A DNA stretch of 64,000 nucleotides from assembly GCF_037076565.1 (NCBI RefSeq), contig NZ_AP029028.1:1116001-1180000 (forward strand), given 5' to 3'. The stretch comes from Herbaspirillum sp. DW155 (GTDB taxonomy: Bacteria > Pseudomonadota > Gammaproteobacteria > Burkholderiales > Burkholderiaceae_D). A model generated the notes under the pieces. It saw only the letters and a list, made by a program, of their open reading frames with translations, was not told the origin of the DNA and did no database searches. Numbering within the stretch: position 1 is the stretch's first letter; each line of letters begins with the position of its first letter. Of the stretch, positions 1 to 10,298 are shown in pieces. Position numbers and translations under genes: made by a program.

Positions 1-113
1 TTGAGGCCATCCGAAACGACCCGCGCATCTGGGTCGTGCCTGTCTCGGCGCGCATCGACGGCGCGCTGGCTGAACACATAGTGGAGAAACTCCGTGAACG
101 CCCGACTGCTTGA
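1..113 (+). CDS. lpxK: tetraacyldisaccharide 4'-kinase, C-terminal end (partial)
   Basis: The window opens inside a gene whose last 36 codons are in frame and end at TGA 111-113. The tail ([20 protein letters not shown]) and the place directly ahead of a Trm112-like gene and kdsB fit LpxK, the inner-membrane kinase that phosphorylates the lipid A disaccharide. The stop lies 20 bases inside the next gene, so translation is probably coupled. The catalytic part lies outside the window, so the name rests mainly on gene order. Confidence 0.7.
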   Translation, partial: EAIRNDPRIWVVPVSARIDGALAEHIVEKLRERPTA

Positions 114-282
114 TATCCTGGTTTGCCCGATCTGCAAGGGTCCGCTGGACTACGACAAAAAAGCCCAGGAACTGATCTGCAAGGCAGACAAGCTGGCTTA
201 CCCCATCCGCGATGGCATCCCCATCATGTGGGCCGATGAAGCCCGCGAACTGACGGCGACCCCGGCAGCGCCGGCAGCCTGA
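94..282 (+). CDS. Trm112-like / YcaR family small zinc-ribbon protein
   Basis: This 62-residue protein starts at GTG 94, inside the end of lpxK. It has CPIC at residues 11-14, a third Cys at 29 and the family motif [12 protein letters not shown]. The family resembles the small Trm112 partner protein of methyltransferases, but the role of the free-standing bacterial form next to lpxK and kdsB is not settled. The overlap with lpxK and the 55-base gap to kdsB suggest one operon. The Ala/Pro-rich tail after about residue 52 is probably disordered. Confidence 0.85.
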   Translation: MNARLLDILVCPICKGPLDYDKKAQELICKADKLAYPIRDGIPIMWADEARELTATPAAPAA

Positions 283-337
283 GCCCGGCCCCTGTCCCTT
301 GATTCCCGATTTCTGCCTTCCTGCTGCGGTTGATTCC

Positions 338-1153
338 ATGACCTTTACCGTCATCATCCCGGCGCGCCTGGCTTCCACGCGCCTGCCCAACAAGCCCCTG
401 GCCGACCTCGGCGGCAAGCCCATGATCGTGCGCGTGGCCGAGCGCGCGGCGCTCTCGGGCGCGGCCCGCATCATCGTGGCCACCGACCATCATGACATCC
501 ACGCCGCCTGCCAGCAGCATGGCATCGAGGTGGCCATGACCCGCGCCGACCATCCCTCCGGCACCGACCGCATTGCCGAAGTGGCCGCGGCCCTGGGCCT
601 GGGCGAAGACGAGGTGGTGGTCAACGTGCAGGGCGACGAGCCGCTGATCGATCCGGGCCTGATCGCCGCCACCGCCGCCCACATCAAGGCCGGCGTGCCC
701 ATGGCCACGGCCGCACACGCCATCGACACTGCCGGGGATGCCTTCAATCCCAACGTGGTCAAGGTGGTGCTGAACAAGGAAGGCTGCGCCATGTATTTCT
801 CGCGCGCCACCATTCCCTGGCATCGGGACGCCTTCGCCAGGTCGCGTGAGTCGCTGCCCGACGCCAGCGGACCGGATCATGCCAATGAATACGTGCCGCT
901 GCGCCATATCGGGCTGTACGCCTACAGCAACCGCTTCCTGCAACTCTATCCGACGCTGGCCCCGGCCCCGCTGGAACGCATCGAGGCGCTGGAGCAACTT
1001 CGCGTGCTCTGGCACGGCCATGCCATCGCCGTCCACGTGACGTCGCTGGTGCCCGAGGCTGGCGTGGATACGCCCGAGGATCTGTTGCGCGTGCGCAAGC
1101 ATTTCGAGGCGCCGCCTGACAGCCCGCTGGTCCAGACCATCTCGGCCCTCTGA
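338..1153 (+). CDS. kdsB: 3-deoxy-manno-octulosonate cytidylyltransferase
   Basis: KdsB activates Kdo with CTP to CMP-Kdo, the donor for the inner core of lipopolysaccharide, in the cytoplasm. The 271-residue product begins [19 protein letters not shown], the nucleotide-binding motif of the family, and later has [13 protein letters not shown], which contributes to the metal and sugar site. The ATG at 338 is preferred over an upstream TTG at 299 because the family starts right at this motif. Length is slightly above the usual 250 residues. It follows lpxK and the Trm112-like gene in a lipid A/core operon. Confidence 0.95.
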   Translation: MTFTVIIPARLASTRLPNKPLADLGGKPMIVRVAERAALSGAARIIVATDHHDIHAACQQHGIEVAMTRADHPSGTDRIAEVAAALGLGEDEVVVNVQGDEPLIDPGLIAATAAHIKAGVPMATAAHAIDTAGDAFNPNVVKVVLNKEGCAMYFSRATIPWHRDAFARSRESLPDASGPDHANEYVPLRHIGLYAYSNRFLQLYPTLAPAPLERIEALEQLRVLWHGHAIAVHVTSLVPEAGVDTPEDLLRVRKHFEAPPDSPLVQTISAL

Positions 1154-1346
1154 ATTTCTGCGCGGCAGGCATGATCCGGCGCAAGACTGGCCGGACCGGC
1201 TTGCTGTAAGTTCCATGTCAAGCTGACACGACACAATCAGCGGCTGGAGACTGCTTAAAAATCAGGCGTTTGTCATGGTTCGGTAAGATTTTGTGGTAAG
1301 TTTCGTCCCGGAGCTGATGCAAACGGCGCGCAAACAAGCTGCATAA

Positions 1347-2090
<744 letters not shown>

Positions 2091-2094
2091 AGTG

Positions 2095-2119
2095 AAGCGG
2101 ACTTCGGTCCGCTTTTTTT
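2095..2119 (+). terminator. Rho-independent terminator of adk
   Basis: An 8-bp stem (AAGCGGAC / GTCCGCTT) closed by a TTCG tetraloop starts five bases after the adk stop and runs into seven T residues. Confidence 0.93.
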
Positions 2120-2362
2120 ATGCTGCCGCGCTTCATGCATCCAGCGCGGCCGACCCGGAAAACTAAGTAAACCGATCACCGGTAGTCACGCCCGCCCGAG
2201 GGCGCGGCACCGGCGGCCCGGCAAGACAGAACAACTCCAATAACGAGGGCGACGCAATTTGCAGGCGCAGTATCGGCGGCGATGAACGGGCAGCAGCACG
2301 GCCCTGACAGCGCGGCGGATGTTCGTGATTGTTGATGAGTCGTGATAATAAAGGAGACGAAG

Positions 2363-4402
2363 ATGGCACTTGCCCTGTGGTTTGCCATTGCCTGCGGCTT
2401 GGTCGCGGTGATCTATGGCCTGGTTTCTCGTAGGTGGATTCTCAAGCAGGATCCCGGCAACCCCCGCATGCAGGAAATCGCCCTGGCCATCCAGCAGGGC
2501 GCGGCGGCCTACCTGGCGCGCCAGTACCGCACCATCGCCATGGTGGGGGTGGTGCTGCTGATCGTGATTGCCCTCATTCCCGGCCTGGGCTGGCTGACGG
2601 CCATCGGCTTCCTGCTCGGTGCGGTGTTGTCCGGCGCTTGCGGTTTCATCGGTATGAACGTCTCGGTGCGCGCCAATGTGCGCACCGCCCAGGCTGCCAC
2701 GCGCGGCATGAATGAGGCGCTGGGCGTGGCTTTCCGGGGCGGGGCGATCACCGGGATGCTGGTGGTGGGGCTGGGATTGCTGGGCGTGTCGCTGTTCTTC
2801 TGGGCGCTGTACGTCTATGGGCAGGGCCGTGCGGTCAGTCTGCACGATGCCATCCAGCCGCTGATCGGGCTGGCCTTCGGGGCATCCCTCATTTCGATTT
2901 TTGCGCGGCTGGGCGGCGGCATCTTCACCAAGGGCGCGGATGTGGGAGCCGATCTGGTGGGCAAGGTCGAGGCCGGCATTCCCGAGGATGACCCGCGCAA
3001 CCCCGCCGTGATCGCCGACAACGTAGGCGACAACGTGGGCGATTGCGCCGGCATGGCCGCCGACCTGTTCGAAACCTACGTGGTCACGCTGGTGGCCACC
3101 ATGCTGTTGGGCAGCCTGATGTTGAAGGGCCTGGAAACCCTGGCGGTGCTCTATCCGCTGGCATTGGGTGGCGTCTCGATCCTCGCTTCCATCGTCGGCT
3201 GCGCGATGGTCAAAGCACAGCCGGGCAAGAAGATCATGTCGGCCCTCTACACCGGCCTGTGGTGGTCGGCCGGGCTGTCGCTGGTGGGCTTTGCGGTGGT
3301 GACCTGGCTGCTGCTGCCGCCCGAACTGCGCGTGCCGCTGATGGGGGCGGCGGTGGTGGGCATCGTGCTCACCGGCCTGATGGTCTACATCACCGAGTAT
3401 TACACCGGCACCGACTTCAAGCCGGTGCGCCATATCGCCGAGGCCTCCACGACCGGGCATGGCACCAACATCATCGCCGGGCTGGTGGTGTCGATGAAGT
3501 CCACTGCCTATCCGGTGCTGGCGGTGTGTGTGGCGATCCTCGCGTCCTACTGGCTGGCAGGGCTGTACGGGATTGCGATTGCGGCCACCTCCATGCTCTC
3601 CATGGCCGGCATCGTGGTGGCGCTCGATGCCTATGGCCCCATCACCGACAACGCGGGCGGCATCGCCGAGATGTCGGGCTTGCCCGATTCGGTACGGGCC
3701 ATCACCGACCCGCTTGATGCCGTGGGCAATACCACCAAGGCCGTCACCAAGGGCTATGCCATTGGCTCGGCAGGACTGGCGGCGCTGGTGCTGTTTGCCG
3801 ATTACACGCATGCGCTGGAGTCCGTCGGCAAGACCGCCAGCTTCGACCTCTCCAGTCCTGCCGTCATCATTGGCCTCTTCATCGGCGGGCTGATTCCCTA
3901 CTTGTTCGGCGCGATGGCGATGGAAGCGGTAGGGCGCGCAGCCGGTGCGGTGGTGGTGGAGGTGCGGCGCCAGTTCCGCGACATCACCGGCATCATGGAT
4001 GGCAGCGGGCGGCCCGAGTACGACCGCGCGGTGGACATGCTGACCTCCTCGGCCATCCGCGAGATGATCCTGCCCTCGCTGCTGCCGGTGATCGTGCCGA
4101 TCCTGGTCGGCCTGCTGCTGGGGCCGTCGGCGCTGGGCGGGCTGTTGATGGGGACGATCGTTACGGGGCTCTTCGTGGCGATCTCGATGACCACCGGTGG
4201 CGGCGCCTGGGACAACGCCAAGAAATACATCGAGGACGGCCATCACGGCGGCAAGGGGTCGGATGCCCACAAGGCCGCCGTCACCGGCGATACCGTGGGC
4301 GATCCTTATAAGGATACGGCCGGGCCTGCGGTCAATCCGCTCATCAAGATCATCAACATCGTGGCCTTGCTGCTGGTACCGCTGTTGCCGGCGGTGTCCT
4401 GA
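2363..4402 (+). CDS. hppA: membrane-bound proton-translocating pyrophosphatase
   Basis: This integral inner-membrane enzyme hydrolyses pyrophosphate and pumps H+. The 679-residue sequence is hydrophobic throughout and has the substrate site ([20 protein letters not shown], then [18 protein letters not shown]) and the late acidic motif [14 protein letters not shown]. Residue 459 is Lys in GNTTK; in this family Lys here marks K+-independent enzymes and Ala marks K+-dependent ones, so it is predicted to work without potassium. The ATG at 2363 has AAGGAGA 12 bases upstream and is preferred to an in-frame ATG at 2342. It appears to be a single-gene unit. Confidence 0.96.
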   Translation: MALALWFAIACGLVAVIYGLVSRRWILKQDPGNPRMQEIALAIQQGAAAYLARQYRTIAMVGVVLLIVIALIPGLGWLTAIGFLLGAVLSGACGFIGMNVSVRANVRTAQAATRGMNEALGVAFRGGAITGMLVVGLGLLGVSLFFWALYVYGQGRAVSLHDAIQPLIGLAFGASLISIFARLGGGIFTKGADVGADLVGKVEAGIPEDDPRNPAVIADNVGDNVGDCAGMAADLFETYVVTLVATMLLGSLMLKGLETLAVLYPLALGGVSILASIVGCAMVKAQPGKKIMSALYTGLWWSAGLSLVGFAVVTWLLLPPELRVPLMGAAVVGIVLTGLMVYITEYYTGTDFKPVRHIAEASTTGHGTNIIAGLVVSMKSTAYPVLAVCVAILASYWLAGLYGIAIAATSMLSMAGIVVALDAYGPITDNAGGIAEMSGLPDSVRAITDPLDAVGNTTKAVTKGYAIGSAGLAALVLFADYTHALESVGKTASFDLSSPAVIIGLFIGGLIPYLFGAMAMEAVGRAAGAVVVEVRRQFRDITGIMDGSGRPEYDRAVDMLTSSAIREMILPSLLPVIVPILVGLLLGPSALGGLLMGTIVTGLFVAISMTTGGGAWDNAKKYIEDGHHGGKGSDAHKAAVTGDTVGDPYKDTAGPAVNPLIKIINIVALLLVPLLPAVS

Positions 4403-4609
4403 CGGAAGCGGTCGTTATCTGAGGATTGTCGCCGTGCGGATAGTCAGTCCTGCGGCGGCATGCGCATAATCTCCCGCACCGCGATAGGCCGGCCTGCATT
4501 GCCAGGCTGGCCGATCCGTCAAATAATGCCCCGATGCATCCCATCGTCATCATCGGCCCGCCAGCCAGGCTATCCGCCCGTTGAGCGCCGATAAAAAACA
4601 GGAGACTCC

Positions 4610-5368
4610 ATGCGTATCGAAGGAAATGTTTTCATCGTCACCGGCGCCGCGTCCGGCCTGGGCGCCGCGACCGCCCGCATGATCGCCGCAGGCGGTGGCA
4701 AGCCGGTGCTGGCCGACCTCAACGAAGAGGCGGGCGGTCAGTTGGCAAGGGAACTGGGCGGCATGTTCGTGCGCTGCGACGTCAGTTCGGAAGAGGATGC
4801 CCAGGCCGTGGTACGTGCCGCGCAGTCGCTGGGCAGCCTGCGCGGACTGGTCAATTGCGCCGGCATCGCGCCGGCCGAGAAACTGGTGGGCAAGAACGGC
4901 GTGCACGGCATGGCCCTGTTCATGAAGACCCTCAACATCAATCTGGTCGGCAGCTTCAACATGGCGCGCTTCGCCGCCGAGGCGATGGCCCATTGCGAGG
5001 CGCAGGAAGACGGCGAGCGCGGCATCATCATCAACACCGCTTCGGTGGCCGCCTATGATGGCCAGATCGGTCAGGTCGCCTATGCCGCCTCCAAGGGCGC
5101 GGTCGTCGCCATGACCCTGCCGATGGCGCGTGACCTGGCGCGCAGCGGCATTCGTGTCATGACCATCGCGCCCGGCATCTTTGAAACGCCCATGATGCAG
5201 GCCATGCCCCAGGAAGTGCGCGATTCGCTAGGCCAGGCCGTGCCGTTCCCGCCGCGTCTTGGCCGTGCGGCCGAGTATGCGCAGCTGGCCAAGGGCATCA
5301 TCGAGAACGTGATGTTGAATGGCGAGACCATCCGCCTGGACGGCGCCATCCGCATGCAGCCCAAATAA
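4610..5368 (+). CDS. SDR-family 3-hydroxyacyl-CoA dehydrogenase-like oxidoreductase
   Basis: This is a classical 252-residue short-chain dehydrogenase with the NAD(H) site TGAASGLGAAT near residue 11, NCAG in the central sheet, the catalytic serine in NTASVAAYDGQIGQ and the YAASK motif. The pattern resembles type 2 (HSD17B10-like) 3-hydroxyacyl-CoA dehydrogenases, so a role in oxidation of branched or short acyl-CoA is possible. The exact substrate cannot be read from the sequence. AGGAGA lies just ahead of the ATG. No other beta-oxidation gene is adjacent. Confidence 0.88.
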   Translation: MRIEGNVFIVTGAASGLGAATARMIAAGGGKPVLADLNEEAGGQLARELGGMFVRCDVSSEEDAQAVVRAAQSLGSLRGLVNCAGIAPAEKLVGKNGVHGMALFMKTLNINLVGSFNMARFAAEAMAHCEAQEDGERGIIINTASVAAYDGQIGQVAYAASKGAVVAMTLPMARDLARSGIRVMTIAPGIFETPMMQAMPQEVRDSLGQAVPFPPRLGRAAEYAQLAKGIIENVMLNGETIRLDGAIRMQPK

Positions 5369-5428
5369 GCGGCATTTGCCTGCCAATTCTTTTGTCCGCA
5401 GCGGGGGAGCTGCTGATAAGCTCCCCTC

Positions 5429-6634
5429 ATGGAGACAATGGAACATAAAACAGGCTTGATCCTGACCGGTGGCGGTGCGCGGGCGGCATACCAGGTGGGC
5501 GTGCTCAACGCCATCTCGATGATCCTGCTCGAAGCGGGCTGGCCGGTGCACAGCAATCCCTTCCCCATCATCTGCGGCACCTCGGCCGGGGCCATCAACG
5601 GCACCGCGCTGGCCTGCCGCGCCGATGATTTCGGCGAGGCCGTGCGCGAGCTGATGGCGGTGTGGAGCAATTTCCAGGTGGAGCAGGTCTATCGCGCCGA
5701 TTCGCTGGGCGTGATCCGCTCGGGGGCGCGCTGGCTGTCGCTGTTTTCCTTCGGCTGGTTGCTGCGCAAGTGGCGCGCCAATCCGCCCAATTCCCTGCTG
5801 GACAACACCCCGCTGGTGAGCATGCTGCACCGCCTGCTGGACCTGCCGCGCCTGGATGCCGCGCTGGCCGAGGGACAGTTGCATGCACTGGCGGTCACTG
5901 CCTCTTCCTATACCAGCGGCCAGCACCTTACCTTCTACCAATGCGCCGAGGAGATCGAGCCCTGGCGCCGCACCCAGCGGCTGGCCCTGCGCGACCAGAT
6001 CGGCATTGACCATTTGCTGGCCTCTTCGGCGATTCCCTTCATCTTTCCGGCCATTCCTGTGTACATCGAGGGCCGTTGCGAGTATTGCGGGGATGGCTCC
6101 ATGCGCCAGATCGCGCCGATTTCCCCGGCCATCCACCTGGGCGCCACCAAGGTGCTCATCATCGGTGCCGGCCGCATGGGCGAGAAGGGCGAGCAGGCGC
6201 CCACCAATACGCCGCATTACCCCAGCCTGGCCCAGGTGGCCGGGCATGCGATGTCGGGCATCTTCCTCGATGGGCTCTCGGCGGACATCGAACGCATCAA
6301 CCGGGTCAATCAAACCTTGTCGGTCCTGAACGAAGAGCAGCGTCGCCACACCCCCTTGAAACCCATCCGCACCCTGGTGATTTCACCTTCGCAACGCATC
6401 GACAGCATCGCCAGCCGCCATGTGGGTGACCTGCCGCGTCCGATCCGCACCATGCTGGGCGGCATTGGCGCCACCGAGGCGCGCGGCTCGGCGCTGGCCT
6501 CCTATCTGCTGTTTGAACAAAGCTTCACACGCGAGCTGATCGCGCTGGGTGAAAGCGATACCTACGCAAAGCGCGATGAGGTACGGGCCTTTTTTGAACC
6601 GGATACCGCCCGGCTGCTCCAAGCCTCTGCCTGA
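5429..6634 (+). CDS. patatin-like phospholipase
   Basis: The 401-residue protein has the three patatin hallmarks: an oxyanion hole LTGGGARAAYQVG near residue 12, the nucleophile elbow GTSAGAING and the catalytic aspartate in DGSMRQIAPISPAIHLGA. It has no signal peptide, so it probably acts in the cytoplasm or at the inner membrane face, hydrolysing phospholipid acyl esters. The C-terminal part (from about residue 290) is typical of a betaproteobacterial subfamily. An in-frame second ATG at 5438 is an alternative start. Confidence 0.9.
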   Translation: METMEHKTGLILTGGGARAAYQVGVLNAISMILLEAGWPVHSNPFPIICGTSAGAINGTALACRADDFGEAVRELMAVWSNFQVEQVYRADSLGVIRSGARWLSLFSFGWLLRKWRANPPNSLLDNTPLVSMLHRLLDLPRLDAALAEGQLHALAVTASSYTSGQHLTFYQCAEEIEPWRRTQRLALRDQIGIDHLLASSAIPFIFPAIPVYIEGRCEYCGDGSMRQIAPISPAIHLGATKVLIIGAGRMGEKGEQAPTNTPHYPSLAQVAGHAMSGIFLDGLSADIERINRVNQTLSVLNEEQRRHTPLKPIRTLVISPSQRIDSIASRHVGDLPRPIRTMLGGIGATEARGSALASYLLFEQSFTRELIALGESDTYAKRDEVRAFFEPDTARLLQASA

Positions 6635-6717
6635 TTTGCTGCCGGTCAAATTCCTCACCGGCCGTGGTTGCCTAGCCGAAAGCAACACGTTACTCTACCG
6701 GGTGATGTTGCTATCAA

Positions 6718-6745
6718 TTGACAAAATTGCAATTAACAGAATAAA
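6718..6745 (+). promoter_or_regulatory. candidate sigma-70 promoter of the RNase gene
   Basis: A consensus TTGACA at 6718-6723 is followed after 16 bases by AATAAA at 6740-6745. This would start transcription near 6752, so the ATG at 6760 would be nearly leaderless. This is inference from motif spacing. Confidence 0.4.
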
Positions 6746-6759
6746 TGCAGATGATGCAG

Positions 6760-7155
6760 ATGCGAGCCCGCTTCATTTCTTCCTTCTTCGCCCGCTACTG
6801 GCTGGTCTTGCTGACGGCCCTGATGCTGGCCACGCCGGTGCAGGCGCGTGGCCCTGCAGCGGGCGACTTGCCGGAGATCAGCGTGGCGCAGCTGCCGCGC
6901 GAGGCGCAGCAGACCCTGGCGCTGATCCGTCAGGGTGGCCCCTTCCCGTATGAAAAGGATGGCAGCGTCTTCGGCAACTATGAAGGGGTTTTGCCCAAGC
7001 AGAAGCGCGGGTATTATCGCGAATACACCGTCAAGACGCCGCGCGCCCGCAATCGTGGTGCCCGCCGCATCATCAGCGGGGGAGAGCCGGCTTCTTCCGG
7101 TGAATACTATTACACCAGCGATCATTACAAGACCTTCCGCCGGATACGCGAGTGA
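6760..7155 (+). CDS. secreted barnase-type ribonuclease (N1/T1 family)
   Basis: A short basic start and hydrophobic helix (WLVLLTALMLATPVQA) form a signal peptide; the mature part is about 100 residues. It carries the catalytic elements of microbial guanyl-preferring RNases: Glu in YYREYTVKTP, Arg in RGARRIISGGEP and His in YTSDHYKTFRRIRE, which aligns with the C-terminal TTDHYQTF of barnase. It should cleave single-stranded RNA after G outside the cytoplasm. In-frame ATGs at 6745, 6754 and 6760 are possible starts; 6760 fits the promoter best. A barstar-like gene follows at once. Confidence 0.88.
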   Translation: MRARFISSFFARYWLVLLTALMLATPVQARGPAAGDLPEISVAQLPREAQQTLALIRQGGPFPYEKDGSVFGNYEGVLPKQKRGYYREYTVKTPRARNRGARRIISGGEPASSGEYYYTSDHYKTFRRIRE

Positions 7156-7279
7156 TTCGGCCGGGAGCAGGGCAGGGCGCGCAGGCGCTGCTGCAGCCAG
7201 CGTCACCCAACAGGTCAGCCCAGCCAGCCACTACAACCAAGACAGCCACACTGCCCCGCCTATGGATACTGAAGGGAAA

Positions 7280-7678
7280 ATGAGTTTGTTCAAAACGGTG
7301 CCGCCCAATATCGTGCAATCGATCCGTGCCTTCCGCGTGAACGAGCTGCAGCAGGAGGCCGCGCACCTGCAGCAGCATTTTCTCTATGCCTATTGCGCCG
7401 AGGCCGTGACCAAGCAACAGGTGCTGACCACCATCGCCACCGCTTTTCACTTTCCCCGTCACTTCGGCAAGAATTTCGACGCCCTGCATGATTGCCTCAC
7501 CGACCTGACTCACAAGGCCGGCAAGCAGATCGGTTTCGTCGTGGTGCTGGAACAGCTGCCCAATACCCAGAAATTCGACAAGGAAGCGCGCGAGACGCTG
7601 TTGGATGTCTTCCGCGATGCCGCCGATTATTGGGCAGAAAAGAAGGTGCCGTTCCGGGTTTTCTATTCCTTCCAGTAA
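7280..7678 (+). CDS. barstar-family ribonuclease inhibitor
   Basis: The product (132 residues from ATG 7280) contains the barstar core: FPRHFGKNFDALHDCLTDL, where barstar uses its two inhibitory aspartates, and the C-terminal YWAEKKVPFRVFYSF. It should bind and block the RNase encoded 124 bases upstream while that enzyme is still in the cytoplasm. About 35 residues before the core (FKTVPPNIVQSIRAFRV) are extra compared with Bacillus barstar. GAAGGGA precedes ATG 7280; an ATG at 7262 is possible. Confidence 0.87.
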   Translation: MSLFKTVPPNIVQSIRAFRVNELQQEAAHLQQHFLYAYCAEAVTKQQVLTTIATAFHFPRHFGKNFDALHDCLTDLTHKAGKQIGFVVVLEQLPNTQKFDKEARETLLDVFRDAADYWAEKKVPFRVFYSFQ

Positions 7679-7778
7679 ATAGCAGTAACTATTTGATAAA
7701 TCTTTTACGCCACGCCGCTCCTTTCACATTGTGAAAAACGGCGGCGGACAGGTCGTCAGCAGGTACAATGCGCACACC

Positions 7779-8390
7779 ATGAGAAGCATTGTCATCCTGA
7801 TTTCCGGACGAGGCAGCAATATGGAAGCCATCGTCCGTGCCGCACAGGCCGAGCGGTGGCCTGCCAGAATCGCCGCCGTCATCAGCAACCGCGCCGATGC
7901 CAGCGGCCTCGAATTCGCCGCCCGCCACGGCATTGCCACGGCCGTCATTGCCAACCGCGACTATCCCACGCGCGACCAGTTCGATGCCGCGTTGCGCGAG
8001 CAGATCGATGCGTTTGCGCCGGACCTGGTGGTGCTGGCCGGTTTCATGCGGATCCTGACGGCACCGTTCGTCAATCATTACCAGGGCCGCATGCTCAACA
8101 TCCATCCGTCGCTGCTGCCCAGTTTCCCGGGCCTGGCGACGCACCGCCAGGCACTGGCGGCTGGCGTGAAGCTGCATGGCGCTACCGTGCACTTCGTCAC
8201 GCCCGACCTCGACCACGGTCCCATCGTGGCCCAGGCGGCGGTGCCGGTGCTGGAAGAGGACAGCGAGGAGACGCTCGCCGAGCGCGTCCTGGAGCAGGAA
8301 CATGTGATCTATCCGCGCGCCGTGCGCTGGTTCGTGCAAGGCCGCCTGGCGCTGGACGGCACCCGCGTGCGCCTGGCCGCCGAAGCCTGA
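7779..8390 (+). CDS. purN: phosphoribosylglycinamide formyltransferase
   Basis: PurN transfers a formyl group from 10-formyl-THF to GAR in purine synthesis. The 203-residue protein opens with MRSIVILISGRGSNM, has the catalytic Asn and His in MLNIHPSLLPSFPG and the catalytic Asp in TPDLDHGPI. The start at 7779 matches the family; the longer in-frame start at 7731 lies upstream of a TACAAT box (7764-7769) that probably serves as -10, so transcription would begin almost at the start codon. Confidence 0.95.
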   Translation: MRSIVILISGRGSNMEAIVRAAQAERWPARIAAVISNRADASGLEFAARHGIATAVIANRDYPTRDQFDAALREQIDAFAPDLVVLAGFMRILTAPFVNHYQGRMLNIHPSLLPSFPGLATHRQALAAGVKLHGATVHFVTPDLDHGPIVAQAAVPVLEEDSEETLAERVLEQEHVIYPRAVRWFVQGRLALDGTRVRLAAEA

Positions 8391-8460
8391 GGCGCAGACG
8401 AGCAAACGAGCCAACGCCGCCGCGCAACACTTATCTTGAATTGAATCTGAAGGACCTAGC

Positions 8461-9723
8461 ATGAGATTGCCTCCCGCGATCATTCCCCATACCGAAGAAC
8501 TGCTGCGCGAAGTGCTGCGTTTCACCGGCCCGGCCGACGTTACCCTGTCGCGCTACTTCCGCGACAATCCGCGCCTGGGCAGCCGCGAGCGCGGCGTGAT
8601 CGCTGAAGCGGTCTACGGCCTGCTGCGCAACAAGACGGTGCTGACCAACTTCGCCGAATCCGGCAGCGGCCCGATGATGCGCCGCCTGGCCCTGCTGGGA
8701 CTGGCCGATGCGGTCGGTGCCGAATCCATTGCCGGTTTGCAGGAAGGCGAAGCCGAATGGCTGGAGCGTGTGGCCCAGATCGACCGCACCCGGTTGGCCC
8801 CGCAGATGCGCAGCAACCTGCCGCCCTGGTTGTGGGAAAAGCTGGTCGCCCGCATGGGAGAAGAAGCCACCCTGCAACTGGCCGATGCCATGAACCGCCC
8901 GGCGCCGCTGGATCTGCGCGTCAATGCCCTCAAGGCCGACCGCGAGACGGTCATGGCCGAACTGGCCAAGGCCCCGGTGGCCTGCGAGCCGACCCCGTAT
9001 TCGCCGCTGGGCCTGCGCGTGTTCAAGAAGCCGGCCCTGCAGAACCTGCCGCTGTTCAAGGAGGGTGCCATCGAAGTGCAGGATGAAGGCAGCCAGTTGC
9101 TGGCCCAGATCGTCGGTGCCAAGCGCGGCGAGATGGTGGTCGATTTCTGTGCCGGTGCCGGTGGCAAGACCCTGGCGCTGGGTGCACTGATGCGCAATAC
9201 CGGCCGCCTGTATGCCTTTGACGTCTCCGAAAAGCGCCTGGCCAAGCTCAAGCCGCGTCTGGCGCGTAGCGGCTTGTCCAACGTGCATCCGGTGGTGATT
9301 GCCCACGAGAACGACGCCAAGGTCAAGCGCCTGGCCGGCAAGCTCGATCGCGTGCTGGTCGATGCCCCCTGCAGCGGTCTGGGCACCCTGCGCCGCAATC
9401 CCGACATGAAGTGGCGCCAGACCGTGGAAACGCTCACCGAGATGCGTGCCAAGCAAGGTTCCATCCTGGCCAGTGCCGCGCGCCTGGTACGCCCGGGTGG
9501 CCGCCTGGTGTATGGCACCTGCAGCTTCCTCGACGAAGAAAACGATGAAGTCATTGCCGAATTCCTGCAATCACATCCCGACTTCACGCTGCGCCCGATG
9601 AGCGAAGTGCTGGCCGAGCAGAAGATTGCACTGGATACCGGCGACTACCTGAAGCTGCTGCCGCACCAGCATCAGACTGACGGTTTCTTCGCTGCCGTCC
9701 TGGAGCGTCGCGCCGCATCATGA
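8461..9723 (+). CDS. RsmB/NOP-family rRNA cytosine-C5 methyltransferase
   Basis: The 420-residue protein has an N-terminal NusB-like RNA-binding part (about 1-140) and a class I SAM methyltransferase domain. Visible motifs are DFCAGAGGKTLALG (SAM binding), DAPCSGLGTLRRNPD with one catalytic Cys, and YGTCSFLDEEN with the second Cys. It is the family of RsmB, which makes m5C967 in 16S rRNA; the target in this organism is inferred. GAAGGA precedes the ATG. Its last four bases overlap the next ATG, which suggests coupled translation. Confidence 0.88.
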   Translation: MRLPPAIIPHTEELLREVLRFTGPADVTLSRYFRDNPRLGSRERGVIAEAVYGLLRNKTVLTNFAESGSGPMMRRLALLGLADAVGAESIAGLQEGEAEWLERVAQIDRTRLAPQMRSNLPPWLWEKLVARMGEEATLQLADAMNRPAPLDLRVNALKADRETVMAELAKAPVACEPTPYSPLGLRVFKKPALQNLPLFKEGAIEVQDEGSQLLAQIVGAKRGEMVVDFCAGAGGKTLALGALMRNTGRLYAFDVSEKRLAKLKPRLARSGLSNVHPVVIAHENDAKVKRLAGKLDRVLVDAPCSGLGTLRRNPDMKWRQTVETLTEMRAKQGSILASAARLVRPGGRLVYGTCSFLDEENDEVIAEFLQSHPDFTLRPMSEVLAEQKIALDTGDYLKLLPHQHQTDGFFAAVLERRAAS

Positions 9724-10295
9724 TGCGCCGGGTCTGGATGTCTTCACTGGCCACCGGCCTGCTGGCCGTGCTCGCCGTCCCCGGCCTGCAGGCCAGGGAA
9801 GCCCTGCCGCCGCCACCGGTCGTGGCGGCGCAGGGGACGATCCAGTCCGCCTTTGCACCCTGGGATGACATCGAAGCCCTGATCGTCGACCAGCTCAATG
9901 CGGCGCAGCGCCAGATCCTGATGCAAGCCTATCTGCTGACCAGCCGTCCCATCACCGATGCCCTGGTGGCCGCCCGCAGGCGCGGCATCGACGTGCGCGT
10001 ATTGATGGACGCGGGCCAGCTCGACAAGAATTCCGAATACCGGCTGCGCCAGCTGCGTGCGGCCGGTATTCCGGTCTGGCTGGAAACCGATTACCGCAAC
10101 GCCCACAACAAGGTCCTCATCATCGATGCCGCCTTGCCCACGGCGACCGTCATTACGGGCAGCTACAACTTCACCTGGTCGGCCCAGCACAAGAACGCCG
10201 AGAACGTGCTCATCCTGGGCAAGAACCCCCCACTGGCCGCGCGCTACGCCAGCAACTGGCAGCGTCACCGCCAGGATGCGCAAGCTGCTCCCTGA
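9720..10295 (+). CDS. secreted phospholipase D-like (single HKD) protein
   Basis: A signal peptide (LLAVLAVPGLQA) leads a short PLD-fold protein of 191 residues with one HxKxxxxD motif, AHNKVLIID, followed by GSYNFTWSAQHKNAEN. Single-HKD proteins of this size, such as Nuc endonucleases, act as dimers on nucleic acid or phosphodiesters. The substrate cannot be read here. It overlaps the RsmB-like gene by ATGA and is three bases from the MscS gene, so the three are probably one transcript. Confidence 0.86.
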   Translation: MMRRVWMSSLATGLLAVLAVPGLQAREALPPPPVVAAQGTIQSAFAPWDDIEALIVDQLNAAQRQILMQAYLLTSRPITDALVAARRRGIDVRVLMDAGQLDKNSEYRLRQLRAAGIPVWLETDYRNAHNKVLIIDAALPTATVITGSYNFTWSAQHKNAENVLILGKNPPLAARYASNWQRHRQDAQAAP

Positions 10296-10298
10296 TCC

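Noticed and set aside
2186-4270. A 694-residue open frame on the minus strand opposite hppA
   Set aside because: It is a codon-bias shadow of hppA: low-complexity His/Arg/Gln content, no ribosome site and no family pattern. Similar long shadows opposite the sensor kinase, nrt, SulP and liv genes were rejected for the same reason.
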